From Eustoma russellianum (taxonomy: Eukaryota; Streptophyta; Magnoliopsida; Gentianales; Gentianaceae): a stretch of 64,000 nucleotides of DNA. Every line of letters starts with the position of its first letter. Positions within the stretch are counted from its first letter, which is position 1. The notes beneath the pieces were generated by a model. That model saw nothing but the letters and a program-made list of their open reading frames with translations. It had not been told where the DNA came from and ran no database searches. The stretch is from positions 25,392,396 through 25,456,395 of the forward strand of contig AP025047.1 in the NCBI GenBank assembly GCA_036186865.1, written 5' to 3'. This document shows, piece by piece, positions 1-10,733 of the stretch. The translations under genes and the position numbers were made by a program.

Positions 1-1919
1 ATGCTATGTGAAAACAAGTTGGCTAGATTCTTGTTGGCGGAAGTCGTAAATTGTGCATGCTATATAGTCAATAGCTTGTCAAGCAGAAAGAAAATAAACA
101 AAACTCCTTATGAAATAGTAAATGATCGCATGCCTAAAATTTATTACTTTTGTGTGTTTGGTTGTAAATTCTTTGTTTTGAATACAAAAGATAATCTAGA
201 TAAATTTGAGTCTAAATCAATTGAATGCATCTTTGTTGGATATTCTATGAATTCTAAGGCATATAGATGTTATGATCCTATCACTAGACAGATTTTAGAA
301 TCTATCCATGTGAAGTTTAATGAATTTGGTGATTTTGAAATAGATAAAGAATATGACGATGATTTTGAACTAAAGCCCGTGTCAGATGATATAGAAGAGA
401 ATATCGTACATGATGAACCCAACACACTAGAAATGCATGATCACGTAGAAATGCATGAAAACTTAGAAAATAATCAACCAAGATGGCATAGAGATCACCC
501 ACACGACCTCATCATAAGCCACATAACACAAGGTGTCCCACCATGTAGAAGAATAAATCTGGATGAAATAAATCAATTCCATGCTATGATATCCGAGATT
601 GAACCCAAGAATGTATTTGATGCTTTGAATGATTCTTCTTGGATTGACGCTATGCATGATGAATTAAATCCATTCACAAGAAATGATGTATGGGATTTAG
701 TGCCACGACCACAAGATAAAACGATAATAGGAACAAAGTGGGTCTTTAGAAATAAAATGAATGAAGTGGGAAAATTCGTTAAAAACAAAGCAAGGCTTGT
801 AGCACAAGGGTATAGTCAAGAAGAGGGAATAGACTACGACGAAACATTTGCACCCATAGCACGCTTAGAAGCCATACGATTATTTCTTACTATTGCTTGC
901 ATGAAGGATTTTAAACTTTATAAAATGGACGTAAAAAGTGCATTTCTAAATGGCTTTATACAAGAAGAAATATATATGAAACAACCACCTGGTTTTAAGG
1001 ATTTAAAATATCCTAATCACATGTACAAATTAAAGAAGGCACTATATGGTTTAAAACAAGCACCTAGGGCTTGGTATGATCGTTTTGCTACTTTTCATTT
1101 AGAAAATGGATTTAAAAAAGGCACTATAGATAGCACTTTATTCTTGAAACAAGATAAATCGGATTTACTTATTATTCAAATTTATGTTGATGACATTGTT
1201 TTTGTATCTACATCTCATAAACTTGTTGAAGAATTTGAAATATGCATGAAATCCAAATTTGAAACGTCTATGGTTGGTGAGTTAAATTATTTTCTAGGCT
1301 TTCAAATTAAACAAACTAGTAAAGGCATCCATATAAGTCAAGTCAAATATGTGAATGACATGATTAAAAAGTTTAATTTTGAAAACTTGAAACCATCTCC
1401 CATCCCTATGAGTGTGAAAACTAAACTTGATAAAGATGAGAATGGAGAAGACTTTGATAATAGTTTGTATAGGTCTATGATCGGCTCTTTGCTTTATCTT
1501 ACCATAAGTAGACCCGATATCATGTTTAGTGTTTGTATGTGCGAACGTTTTCAAAGCATAACCTGAAGTGTCACACTATACTCTGTAAAAAGGATATTTT
1601 GATACGTTAAACACACTCCCACTTTAGGAATGTGGTATGATAAAAATTGTGAATTTGACTTGCATGTGTATACTTATGTGGATTATGGTGGGTGCAAAAT
1701 AGATAGAAAAGGCACAAGTGGCACTTGTCAATTTATAGGAAATTTTTTAATATCTTGGTTTTCGAAAAAGCAAGCAAGTGTGGCATTATCTGCTACTGAA
1801 GCTGAATACATTGCACTTAGACTTTGTTTCACACAACTTTTATGTCTAAAACAGCAACTATCTGATTTTGGAATCACGGTCAATCACATCCCCATTTATT
1901 GTGATAGTATGAGTGCTAT
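1..1919 (+). pseudogene. copia A pol: integrase C-terminus, reverse transcriptase, start of RNase H
   Basis: A single forward frame encodes the end of integrase (residues 1-100), an acidic linker rich in His and Glu (about 110-175), and a copia-type reverse transcriptase (about 225-470). The RT palm keeps Asp310 in KMDVKSAFLNG and the catalytic YVDD at 395-398. Translation is broken by TGA at 1564-1566 and TGA at 1600-1602, both in frame, so decay is by point mutation only. RNase H resumes in the same frame. Its first motif reads TYVDYGG where an aspartate would be expected near the start, while SATEAEY and the YCDSMSAI aspartate remain. The protein stops at the nested insertion at 1919 and continues at 7702. 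The Met at position 1 is internal, not a start. Confidence 0.9.
1915..1919. repeat. Target-site duplication GCTAT of the nested gypsy element (second copy 7702-7706)
   Basis: GCTAT stands immediately before the TG of the left LTR and again immediately after the CA of the right LTR. Joining the flanks at this pentamer restores the RNase H frame of copia A. Confidence 0.93.
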
Positions 1920-3018
1920 TGATACGTGCAAGACGTGGGCTCCATCAATTCCACCTTCCAAACGTCCTTCACAAAGGGTTAGGCACAAGGAAGAAGACTT
2001 CCCCTTGCTTCCTTAGTGAGATAAACGTTTGGTTCAAGCGAGCAAGAACAAACACTTCAAGATGGTCGTTAATAAGGCAAACCACATTTGCCCTCCTGGA
2101 CGGCACCTTTAAGCAATGGAAACACCTTCAAAATGCTCAAATTTGAAGGATCTTAACTTAGGTTTTTAATGCAAAACCAAGAAAACAAAGTCTCACAAGA
2201 ATATGAGGAAATATCAAGTATTTTATTTCATCAAAGGTTCTTGCATATCCTTTCCATCATCCTTCCAGACATGTGTAATGATTATTGAGGTCTTGGAAAC
2301 CTGATTTGATGATGATAAAATGATTGGGGTTGAATTCAAAGGATGGTTGAAGATTGAATTCAAATTGAGTTTGAATTCAAACTTGGATTCAATTTGAATT
2401 GTGATCTATCATTCTCATAACCTCCAAGATGGCGTGTACATGGTTGAAGATAGGGGCTGAAATCTTCTTGAAATTTAAGTCTCCAATTGGTTGAAACTTG
2501 AATTCAAATCATGGTTTAATTTAAATTCAAGTTTAACTTGAAGTTGATCTTCCATTTTGAGTTCAAATCTAGCCGACCCCTTCTCTTGTTTTTGGGAATA
2601 TTCTTGAGCTTCTTTTGAACATGAATTCCATCTTGGACCATATTTGAATTTTTCTTTGTTGAGACAAACATTCTCTTCATGACAAACATTCCTTTTGTCT
2701 CTCTTTTTTGAAACACACGCCTATAATGCCACTTTGAACCTTTATTTGGCTTGGAACTTCCATGTACCTAATTTATCTACAAAGCAAACACATAAAAAAA
2801 GGATCACAAGAAAACTAGAAAAAATTCAAAAACAAGGAATGCTCACACACACACACAAACGCGTTCATAGTGTAGGTTCAATGAGGTGAACCCAATGAAC
2901 CTTAGGTTCAACTTGAACGTGTTTGTACAAGAAGGTTCCATCTTGATGACCGTGTTCTCTAGCCCTCCTTCTTATCATAGGACCCGTGACCTCTTGATGG
3001 GGTCCCTGGTCCTCATCA
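1920..3018 (-). repeat. 3' LTR of the gag-only gypsy element
   Basis: This copy is 1099 bp. It aligns along its length with 6596-7701; the right copy has a few extra bases, including a six-base expansion in a run of TTGAATTCAAA-like motifs. A CA-rich run lies near 2843-2858. Small open frames here have no support beyond chance. Confidence 0.92.
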
Positions 3019-3709
3019 ACCCCCCCTCCTCAAGAAGATTCGTCCTCGAATCGAAGGGTTCATAAGGGAAAGGTGTGAGGTCAGCAAAAGGATACGACCT
3101 CAAATCTGAACACACAATTGGATAAGAGGGATATTCCGCAAATGACTCATAAACTATGTAAGATACAAGTTCAAGCAAACCAATTGCAATGATCATACAT
3201 AATTTAAGTCTTACATGCTTATGGTGAGCAATCAATTGAATGACGACATATGCAAATAACGACACATCATAGCACATACCTACATGAACACTCAACAAGA
3301 AGCACATCTTCCTAATGTGTTTAGGATGCACTAACATGGTAGGTAGAAGACTCCTCATATAAGATGTGTCATGCATGAAAGAGAATGTATGTAAAACATA
3401 GGAAACAAGCAACGTACCTTGTACGCTCCTTAGAACTTCCAAATCAGATGTGTTTGAGCTGTCATGCTCAACAATGCACAAATCAGCACTAACATCCATA
3501 TTATCATCCTCAAAATCAGTTTGTAACGTAACATCAAGTGGAATTTCAGATTCATACGCACGCAAATTAGAAGTCTCAACACTATCATATGGAAGGTCAC
3601 TATCAAGACACTCAAACAAAGGCTTATTATGGACAACCCATTCATGCCTCTCAATGTTATCATGTTTATGACCTAAATTATCTCCATTCTCACTTGAAAT
3701 GTCACTCAA
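2975..3709 (-). CDS. Hypothetical protein, 244 aa, between gag and the 3' LTR of the gypsy element
   Basis: I do not recognise this protein. Its first ~95 residues are acidic. A hydrophobic, Met/Leu/Val-rich middle (about 100-175) could hold two membrane-spanning segments. A Pro/Tyr-rich tail includes FDSRTNLLEEGG, which overlaps the polypurine tract and runs into the LTR. Plant gypsy pol genes often end with a similar FDSRTN/EEGG stretch just before the polypurine tract, so the C-terminus may be a pol relic. Whether it is translated is unknown. It could be chance open frame over captured DNA; the length in AT-rich sequence makes that less likely but does not exclude it. Confidence 0.4.
   Translation of the reverse strand: MSDISSENGDNLGHKHDNIERHEWVVHNKPLFECLDSDLPYDSVETSNLRAYESEIPLDVTLQTDFEDDNMDVSADLCIVEHDSSNTSDLEVLRSVQGTLLVSYVLHTFSFMHDTSYMRSLLPTMLVHPKHIRKMCFLLSVHVGMCYDVSLFAYVVIQLIAHHKHVRLKLCMIIAIGLLELVSYIVYESFAEYPSYPIVCSDLRSYPFADLTPFPYEPFDSRTNLLEEGGLMRTRDPIKRSRVL
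3019..3033 (-). other. Polypurine tract of the gypsy element
   Basis: On the minus strand GAGGAGGGGGGGTT directly precedes the TG of the 3' LTR, as expected for the plus-strand DNA primer. Confidence 0.85.
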
Positions 3710-3772
3710 ATCATCTTGTAAATCAGCATGTAAATCAAGAAAATCATGTGAATCATGTGTAGCACAAATAAC

Positions 3773-3997
3773 TTAAGATTCAAGCTCATCATTTTTAGAA
3801 AGCAAGTAAGTCCCATGAACATGATAAATATCAACAAGTCTCCTAAGACCCTGCAATTTATTAAGGATGTCTATTCTGTGCACCTTTTGTTCTTCTATTT
3901 CTGTGAGGATCTCAAAGTTACGTTCTTTTTGCGCTAGAAGTTTCTTACGAATGTCAGAATTACGTTCTAAGAACTTCACACAGTCATGTTCATTCAT
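3773..3997 (-). CDS. Hypothetical 74-aa charged protein downstream of gag
   Basis: A short Lys/Glu/Leu-rich frame with heptad-like spacing (RNSDIRKKLLAQKERNFEIL) that could form a coiled coil. Its start overlaps the end of the gag frame by eight bases (3990-3997), so it may be the frameshifted C-terminus of gag or a segment that once joined gag to protease. I cannot assign a family. Confidence 0.35.
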   Translation of the reverse strand: MNEHDCVKFLERNSDIRKKLLAQKERNFEILTEIEEQKVHRIDILNKLQGLRRLVDIYHVHGTYLLSKNDELES

Positions 3998-5289
3998 TTA
4001 GTGCGCCTAGATCCTCTTCAAGTGCAGTTTCATTATCATGCTCAGATTCATTTTCTTGCTCGGACTCAGTCACATATTCATTAGTTTCCTCAATTAACAT
4101 GATTCGTTTAGTATTAGGACACTCTTTTCCTATGTGACCATGATCTTGACATTTATAGCATTTAATGTCTGTAAACCTGTTTGAAAGATCAGAAGAATTC
4201 CCCATAGGAGCCTTTTGTTGGCCTCGGTCATCTCGCTTTTGTGTGCCCTGCACACGGTTGTCAAACCTTTGTGACATGCTTTGTTCACATGTTTGGCCTC
4301 CTGTAGGCCGTGAGCTTCACATTCCTGAAGACTTGCTTGAAAACCTTGAAGAAGATTGATTAGTACAATAAGTGGAATTGAAATTGGAGGAACTATATAC
4401 CTTTAGTTGTTGCTCAATCTTCTAAGCCATGTGAACCATGGTCGTTAGGTCGAGGTATGGTTGAAGTTCAACCCGCTGTGCAATCTCCCTGTTTAGACCA
4501 TGTACGAAACGAGCCTTGGTTGCTTCTTCGGGTTACTGCAAGTTAAACCTTTCCAACAAGATTTCTAATTCTTTATAGAACTCGTCTACACTCTTGGAAC
4601 CTTGCCTTAAATTTTGCAAACTGGTGAAAATAGAACTCTCAAAATTGTTCGCGATAAAACATTGCCTCATTTCAAACTTCATTTCTTCCTAAGTGACAAT
4701 TAGTGGTTGTCTTGTTTTAGATCTATTTCTACACAAATTCGTCCACTAATTCAATGCGAAACCAGAAAACTCAATAGAAGCGTACCTCACCTTTTGTAAT
4801 TCACTTTAGTTGGTACAAGAAAAGATTAGATCCACTTTCGTTTCCCATTCTAAATATTTCTCTGTATTACTTTTACCATATAACGTTGGAATATTTATTT
4901 AAATCGTCATCTTGCGGGAAAAGGGGGTTTTGGCGTCTTTGGTAACCACGGGGGAGGGTGGCCATCAAAGTCATAATCATCATGCTCAAATGGAATGTAA
5001 TCATCATTGTACCTTCTTGGTTGCGTTGGAGGAACAAACCTTCTTGGCTCGATGTGCGATGGTCTAAGGTTTTCATCCTCAACTTCTTCTGGGGGATGAC
5101 GCCTTGGTTGTGCCATAGGAACGGCCCTACTCGTGCCTTGGCCATCACTCGTCTTGTAGCTCCGTTCAACATCCTCCAATCGGTGTTTGATTACCTCATT
5201 GTCATGATCTCCAGCATTTATTGTTGCGTATTATCCAAAGTCTTGGATTCCTTTGACTTGCTAGAAGAGGAATGAGTGCTGCTCTCCAT
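3990..5289 (-). pseudogene. gypsy gag with retrotransposon-gag domain and CCHC zinc knuckle, degenerate
   Basis: Starting from the ATG complement at 5287-5289 (MESSTHSSSSKSKESK), frames on the minus strand show a Pro/Arg-rich N-terminal segment and then, across several frameshifts and stops, the retrotransposon-gag core: YLEWETKVD, a WTNLCRNRSK-like block, and LRQGSKSVDEFYKELE. A CCHC knuckle lies at about 4119-4161 with spacing CX2CX4HX4C (CYKCQDHGHIGKEC) and all four metal ligands intact. An acidic Glu/Asn tail follows. Gag would form the particle and bind RNA. As read it cannot give one protein. The longest intact pieces are 4907-5179 and 3990-4277. Confidence 0.85.
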
Positions 5290-6580
5290 GTTTTACCTAA
5301 AGAGATTAAACGAAAAAAAAGAAAAGAAAAGAACCAAATTAACACAAAGACAAACAAACGTTAAGTGATTAGTAAGAACGAAATATGAGCACTCCTCTTT
5401 TTCTTCTTTCCTCTCCCTTACCACTTTGCTTCTTGGATAACCTGAAGTTAATAAGATTCAAAGCAAACAATTAAGAAAGTGTTTTGCCAATGCTTCTCCA
5501 AATCACAAAGATCTCTACTTGTTTCTCCCGTTTTCTTTCAAGTTGCACCAAACAGTATCAAAACATAATCAAGTGAAATGGAAACAAACTTGAACTTTTC
5601 TACTAAGATTCAAAGAAAGCAAGCAACCAAAATTGATGTTTAAGGTTGAACCAAAGATGAACTAAGGGTTGCCGTGGGCAATCTTTAGTTAAGTTTGATT
5701 CTATGCACTTATTATCCACAGTATGATTCAAGCCATGCAATAATCAAGTATCCAAGTGTGTGATTGGTTCAAGATGTTCATGATGTGGGTAATAGTTATG
5801 GCGTGGGTTATGGATGAAAGATGACGCCAAGTTTGTTCAAAAATTTCAAATAATTGCACAAAACTTTTTTTTCTGTTCTTATTCACTTTTTCTTTTTGTT
5901 TTTCTTTTCCTTCTTGCTGCTTTTCAACGTCAGTAAGTCCAGATTATTTTTTTTCAAAGGCAAGAAAACGTGCAGGAATTTCCAATCTCAGCCAAGGTAC
6001 CTTCAAGTATGCAATATGAAATGCAAGGTAAATCTGAAAGTGATAAATTTCGGTTAGGTTTAGTTGTTTAACCGAAACTAGGGTTTTTCAAAAATTGGGG
6101 TTTTAAGTTGGCGTCCTTTTCAGCTTTTGCATTTGGTTAGAAGATGGTGTGCACACGTAGGTACAGCAAGATTGAAGCATGAAATCAATCACAATATGAA
6201 TAACAAGATGCATACAATCATCACCAACTAAAATCTTCGATGACAACAAGATGATTTGAAACCGAGGTGACTTTATAAGCTGATGGTTGTAGTGTTAAAA
6301 AGAAAGCTGAATGTGACTTAAATGCAACAAACCCTAACTTGTTCAAGTTTGAATGACTCAAATCAGATGTGACGCCACAAAATAAAAGAGATGACACTTG
6401 AATGATGAAAAGCAAGATGCAGCAATATGCAAAGACACAAAGCAATTGTTGGACGTTTCTTTCTGTATGATAGACATATGACGTGTAGTATGAGGGGTAG
6501 AAGAAGGACACAATTAAACTTGAAATGAAGAGACTCAAACGAAAAGAAAAGGATAGAATACGATGGAATAGAGTAACCTC
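5290..6580 (-). other. 5' leader of the gypsy element, no gene seen
   Basis: About 1.3 kb between primer binding site and gag. It is rich in A and in short homopolymer runs (around 5310-5345 and 5860-5960). Open frames such as one at 6221-6664 cross the LTR boundary and show no domain. The region probably holds packaging signals, but nothing specific is recognisable. Confidence 0.6.
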
Positions 6581-6592
6581 TCTCTGATACCA
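6581..6592 (-). other. Primer binding site, initiator tRNA-Met type
   Basis: The complement reads TGGTATCAGAGA, three bases inside the 5' LTR end. This matches the usual plant tRNA-iMet 3' end except for the last base. Confidence 0.85.
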
Positions 6593-6595
6593 ATT

Positions 6596-7701
6596 TGATG
6601 CGTGTAAGACATGGGCTCCAACAATTCCACCTTCCAAATGTCCTTCACAAAGGGTTAGGCACAAGGAAGAAGACTTCCCCTTGCTTCCTTAGTGAGATAA
6701 ATGTATGGTTCAAGCGAGCAAGAACAGACACTTCAAGATGGTCGTTGATCAGGCAAACCACAATGGCCCTCCTGGACGGCACCTTTAAGCAATGGCAACA
6801 CCTTCAAAATACTCAACTTTGAAGGCTCTTAACTTGGATTTTTAATGCAAAACCAGGAAAACAGAGTCTCACAAGAATAGGAGGAAATATCAAGTATTTT
6901 ATTTCATCAAAGGTTCTTGCATATCCTTTCCATCATCCTTCCAGCCGTATGTGATGATTATTGAGGTCTTAGAAACCTGATTTGATGATGATAAAATGAT
7001 TGGGATTGAATTCAAAGGATGGTTGAAGATTGAATTCAAATTGAGTTTGAATTTGAATTCAAACTTGGGTTCAATTTGAATTGTGATCTATCCTTCTCTT
7101 AACCTCCAAGATGGCGTGTACATGGTTGAAGATAGGGGCTGAAATCTTCTTAAGATTTAAGTCTCCAATTGGTTGAAACTTGAATTCAAATCGTGGTTGA
7201 ATTTAAATTCAAGTTTAACGTGAAATTGATCTTCCATTTTAAGTTCAAATCTGGCCGCCCCTTCTCTTGTTGTTGGGAATATTGTTGAGCTTCTTTTGAA
7301 CATAAATTCCATCTTGGACCATATTTGAATTTGTCTTTGTTGAGACAAATATTCTCTTCATGACAAACATTCCTTTTGTCTCCCTTTTTTGAAACACACG
7401 CCTATAATGCCACTTTGAATCTTCATTTGGCTTGGAACTTCCATGTACCTAATTTATCTACAAAGCAAACACATAAACAAGGATCACAAGAAAACTAGAC
7501 AAAATTTCAAGAATAAGGAATGCTCACACACGCACACACAAACGCGTTCATAGTGTAGGTTCAATGAGGTGAACCCAATGAACCTTAAGTTCATCTTAAA
7601 CATGTTTGTACAAGAAGGTTCCATCTTGATGACCAAGTTCTCTAGCCCTCCTTCTTGTCATAGGACCCATGACCTCTTGATGGTGTCCCTAATCCTCATC
7701 A
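6596..7701 (-). repeat. 5' LTR of the gag-only gypsy element
   Basis: This copy is 1106 bp, TG...CA, and the partner of 1920-3018. Differences between the two are scattered substitutions and small indels, so the insertion is not brand new. Confidence 0.92.
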
Positions 7702-7920
7702 GCTATTAATTTGTTTAAGAACCCTGTGCTACACTCTAAGGCATGGCACATAGAAGTACGATATCACTTTCTTCGTGATCATGTAAACAGTGGTGATATC
7801 GTTATAGAACATGTTCACACTGTAGCACAAGTAGCCGGCATATTCACCAAAGCACTTAATCAAGCCATGTATGAAAATCTACGCTCAAAATTAGGCATGA
7901 TTTCATCTAATTTGCTATAG
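7702..7920 (+). pseudogene. copia A RNase H C-terminal part, after the nested insertion
   Basis: The frame resumes with AINLFKNPVLHSKAWHIEVR and runs to a TAG at 7918-7920 without a break. It holds the copia RNase H tail: a His-rich HIEVRYHFLRDHV block and the FTKAL motif typical of the end of copia pol. Together with 1-1919 it completes the polyprotein. Confidence 0.9.
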
Positions 7921-8145
7921 ATTGATTTTTCTTTCCATCTTTACATGTACTTTTGATATCATTTACAAAATAAAAGGGGAGAGAGAGCATGATTTGAGGG
8001 GGGAGAGAGAGCATGATTGCATAATTTAAGGGGGAGACAATGATAATATAAAATTCAAAATTCAAATTTGGGCATATTTGGAGGGGGGCAATTTTATTTA
8101 AATCATGAACCAATGTTGTTTTGTAAATCATCAAAAGGTGGAGAT
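7921..8145 (+). other. 3' untranslated tail of copia A with five polypurine tracts
   Basis: Purine runs lie at 7972-7987, 7996-8011, 8028-8037, 8080-8088 and 8133-8144; the last abuts the 3' LTR and is the likely functional primer. The first two share GGGGAGAGAGAGCATGATT, so they look like a local tandem duplication. Clustered polypurine tracts are a known Sirevirus trait. Confidence 0.75.
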
Positions 8146-8360
8146 TGTTGAGAAAAAATGTTTGAATGATTTACAAATGCATGATTTAAATAGTACGAGT
8201 TTACGAAATGCATGACAAAATTATTATTTGACACGTTTTATGTGATATAGATGCCTCATATGTTTATATATATTGTGGCATACTAACAAGACATGAAACG
8301 TTAAAATTTACATCATATGGCAAACATTTGTTGTCTTTGAACTATTTTCAGGTGCCACAA

Positions 8361-8423
8361 TTAATGAACTAAACTAGCTCATTAAGTAAAGTACTTAAGT
8401 TAATAAACTAACTAGTTCAATAA
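8361..8423 (+). promoter_or_regulatory. Paired palindromes in copia U3
   Basis: Two inverted repeats of form TTAATGAACTA - 2 or 3 bases - TAGTTCATTAA stand about 15 bases apart, each with one or a few mismatches here. The same pair occurs at 13686-13747 (inverted LTR; first arm pair perfect) and 53691-53754 (first arm pair perfect). Retention in three diverged LTRs suggests function. Confidence 0.6.
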
Positions 8424-8509
8424 ATGGAGACATATTTGGTGGAAGCTACATGGAAAAAAATTATATATATTCATATTTTTTTAAAAAGGCACAATACATA
8501 TATATTTCG

Positions 8510-8715
8510 ACGTACTACCGACACGTTACATATATCACAAACGTACGTCAACGTCACACCACCACTATATACACCTCATATTTATGATTATATTCAGGTA
8601 TCATATCATATGATATAATTCATGGTGATGACAAAATTATAACGACACGTTACAAGGTTATAAACTGAAAATTATCGTACTGGGTGACTATCGGAACTTC
8701 ACCGACGTGTCACGT
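8510..8715 (+). promoter_or_regulatory. ACGT-core cluster in copia U3
   Basis: Eight ACGT cores lie at 8510, 8523, 8541, 8545, 8551, 8647, 8705 and 8712, several in GACACGT or GACGTGTC context, the type bound by plant bZIP factors. The other two LTR copies keep five and seven cores in the same interval. Confidence 0.5.
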
Positions 8716-8723
8716 ACTTGCCA

Positions 8724-8729
8724 TATAAA
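8724..8729 (+). promoter_or_regulatory. TATA box of copia A LTR
   Basis: TATAAA follows the last ACGT core by eight bases in the block CACGTACTTGCCATATAAAG. The same block occurs inverted at 13328-13347. In copia D it has decayed to CATAAATA at 54113-54120. Confidence 0.6.
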
Positions 8730-10733
8730 GATTTGTGGCTCACCTGTTCAAATCATCCACTAAAGCATATTATGTTGGCACACACAAATCACCCACAATT
8801 TAGGCCAAATTTGTAGATTTCAAATTCAATTCTTTTAAGCACATGTGGCGGTTATACCATCAGCTATTAGAACTGAATATACACTTTATTTTATGATTAT
8901 TATGTGTGACATAACATATATGACATGTGCAAGAATTTTGAATTTAATCGGAGAAAAATCACGTAATCGACGAAAGTCGAAAATTTGGTTTCCTACGAAC
9001 ACAACACATAACGTTTTTTGGCATGAGATGTAACATGTATCTAGACACTTTTTACACATTTAATACATGTTAAAAGTGTGCTAGAAAATTCAAATTAGGG
9101 CTGATTGCAATTTATCATATATGTGTAATTATTGTTCTTTATTTGACAAAGCTATACTAAAGTGAAATTTCAGCACATGTCTAGCTATATCACACGCCAT
9201 TTTCAGCCATGATGGAGCCAAGGTGGAACTTAGTTGACATCTCAATTGGTGGAGAATATGCTTCACAAGGCTAGTAACATAAAAGAGAGCACTACACTAG
9301 GTAACAATTTAAAAGAAAAACACATGCTGAAAAACTTTCAACACATGTCATAGTGGCTGATTTCGTGGCCTTAATGCTCTCTAATTTGCATCCCAAAATT
9401 GAAGGGGTTGAATGGTGATTGTTTGGTAATATTTTGACTACTTTTTGGCACATTTTTTATGAATTTGTTTTTCAGATTTTTGCAGCACATTAAAGGATGC
9501 CAAGTTGGACCAATCATCAAGTGACAAGTAAGCAAGGTCAAGTCATCCTTCAAATCATAGTGTGGCAAGTAAGCAAGATGGTGTCATATCTACACAAGAC
9601 AATCTTCCAAGGACATAAAAGATATTTCTCAAGAAGGGAAGAAGCCCTAGGGGGCGGCCAAGCTTGCATAAAAGAAGAGAAGTAGTGCAAACAAGGCCAA
9701 GACAACTCACACATTTCTCTCAAGTGCAAAAGGATCTACTATTCTCTTCTTCTACCTTTCTTTCTTCTTATTCTTCTTCTCTCAAGCCTATTGTTCATAT
9801 AATCTTGATATTATATAGGCTCTGAATATACCACCATGTACGTTTTAATTGTTGTAAATGGTTGATCAAGGTGTGATCAAACCTTCATTTGGTTGGTGGT
9901 GGTTTCTGTGATCCGTTTGCTTGATTTTGTTGTTTGTAAAAGGGTGGATTAGCGTGTAACTCTACTCACCCTTATGGTAAGGTGTTTATTGTGTTTAGTG
10001 ATAACCGAGGAAGGTGTCTTGGAAGACTAGAATAGGTTGATTTAACCGAACGAGTATAAAATCCTTGGTGTCTTTACTTTACAACACTTTACTTTCAGTT
10101 TTCAGCATTTTGCATCAATTTCATTGCAAAGGTAAAAATAGCAAACGAATTTCAAAAGTTGTAGTTTGCAGAAACATAGCCCACCTTGTAGGTTTCATTT
10201 GACATAAGTTTCAACTCATTTGGATAAGTATAAATAGGTCAAACTGGAATAGTTCTGAGACTAGTGCAATCTGAATTTCAGAGTTGCAAAGGTTGAGAAC
10301 ATCAAAGTGATTTACATACATCTCAAAGGAATTTTCAAAAACTGTTTCAACCCATTAGAATACATAGCTTGAGGGTCTTGTCATTAAATTTTCAGACCAT
10401 TTGGAGTCACCAATTAATAGAAATAAAATTTTCAAGTCGGAGTACTGTTTCTGGCAGATTTGAGCAATCTGACCAAAAACATATTTTCAAGAGGTTAGGA
10501 GTCAAATTTTAATTTGAAATGTTTATGAGATACTCAGAACATCTGAGTGTATATTCTCACCGAAGGTCATAATTTTTGGAGGTCTGTAACTAAGCCTTTT
10601 AATTATTTCAAATCAGAATCATAAAACATAAACTGTTTTCAGAAGTCAGGTGTTTGGTTCAAAAGTTTTTAAAAGCCAAATTTTCCGCACCTAATATTCA
10701 ACCCCCTTCTAGTGGTGCTATACAGGTCCTACA

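Larger units (their letters stand above)
1920..7701 (-). mobile_element. Non-autonomous gag-only Ty3/gypsy element (TR-GAG-like), complete with two LTRs
   Basis: The element has two ~1.1 kb LTRs with TG...CA ends and a 5-bp target duplication. Read on the minus strand the order is 5' LTR (7701-6596), primer binding site, a ~1.3 kb leader, a degenerate gag, two further open frames of unknown function, a polypurine tract and the 3' LTR (3018-1920). No protease, RT, RNase H or integrase remains. Gag-only LTR elements are known in plants and would need enzymes from a relative. It inserted into copia A and so is younger than it. Confidence 0.88.
1..10733 (+). mobile_element. Sirevirus-like Ty1/copia element A, 3' part, split by a nested gypsy element
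   Basis: The window opens inside the integrase region of a copia polyprotein. Reverse transcriptase and RNase H follow, then a purine-rich untranslated tail and a 2588-bp 3' LTR. The order INT-RT-RH is the Ty1/copia order. The element is cut inside RNase H by a 5.8 kb gypsy insertion at 1920-7701; the reading frame resumes exactly after the duplicated target. Its 5' LTR, gag and protease lie outside the window. Long LTRs and several polypurine tracts suggest the Sirevirus (SIRE/Maximus) lineage; the lineage call is inference from gag and integrase features of the sister copy at 53478-60007. Confidence 0.88.
8146..10733 (+). repeat. 3' LTR of copia A
   Basis: The LTR begins TGTTGAGAAAAAATG after the polypurine tract and ends GGTCCTACA. 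It is homologous along its length to 53478-56512 (+) and, inverted, to 11308-13963, with clear divergence among the three. U3 holds two palindromes and an ACGT-core cluster followed by a TATA box. Confidence 0.9.

Noticed and set aside
2975..3709. Envelope gene of a retrovirus-like element
   Set aside because: Hydrophobic segments exist, but there is no signal peptide, cleavage site or fusion motif, so I kept it as hypothetical only.
6221..6664. 147-aa minus-strand protein with hydrophobic segment
   Set aside because: It begins inside the LTR and crosses the primer binding site; not a plausible gene.
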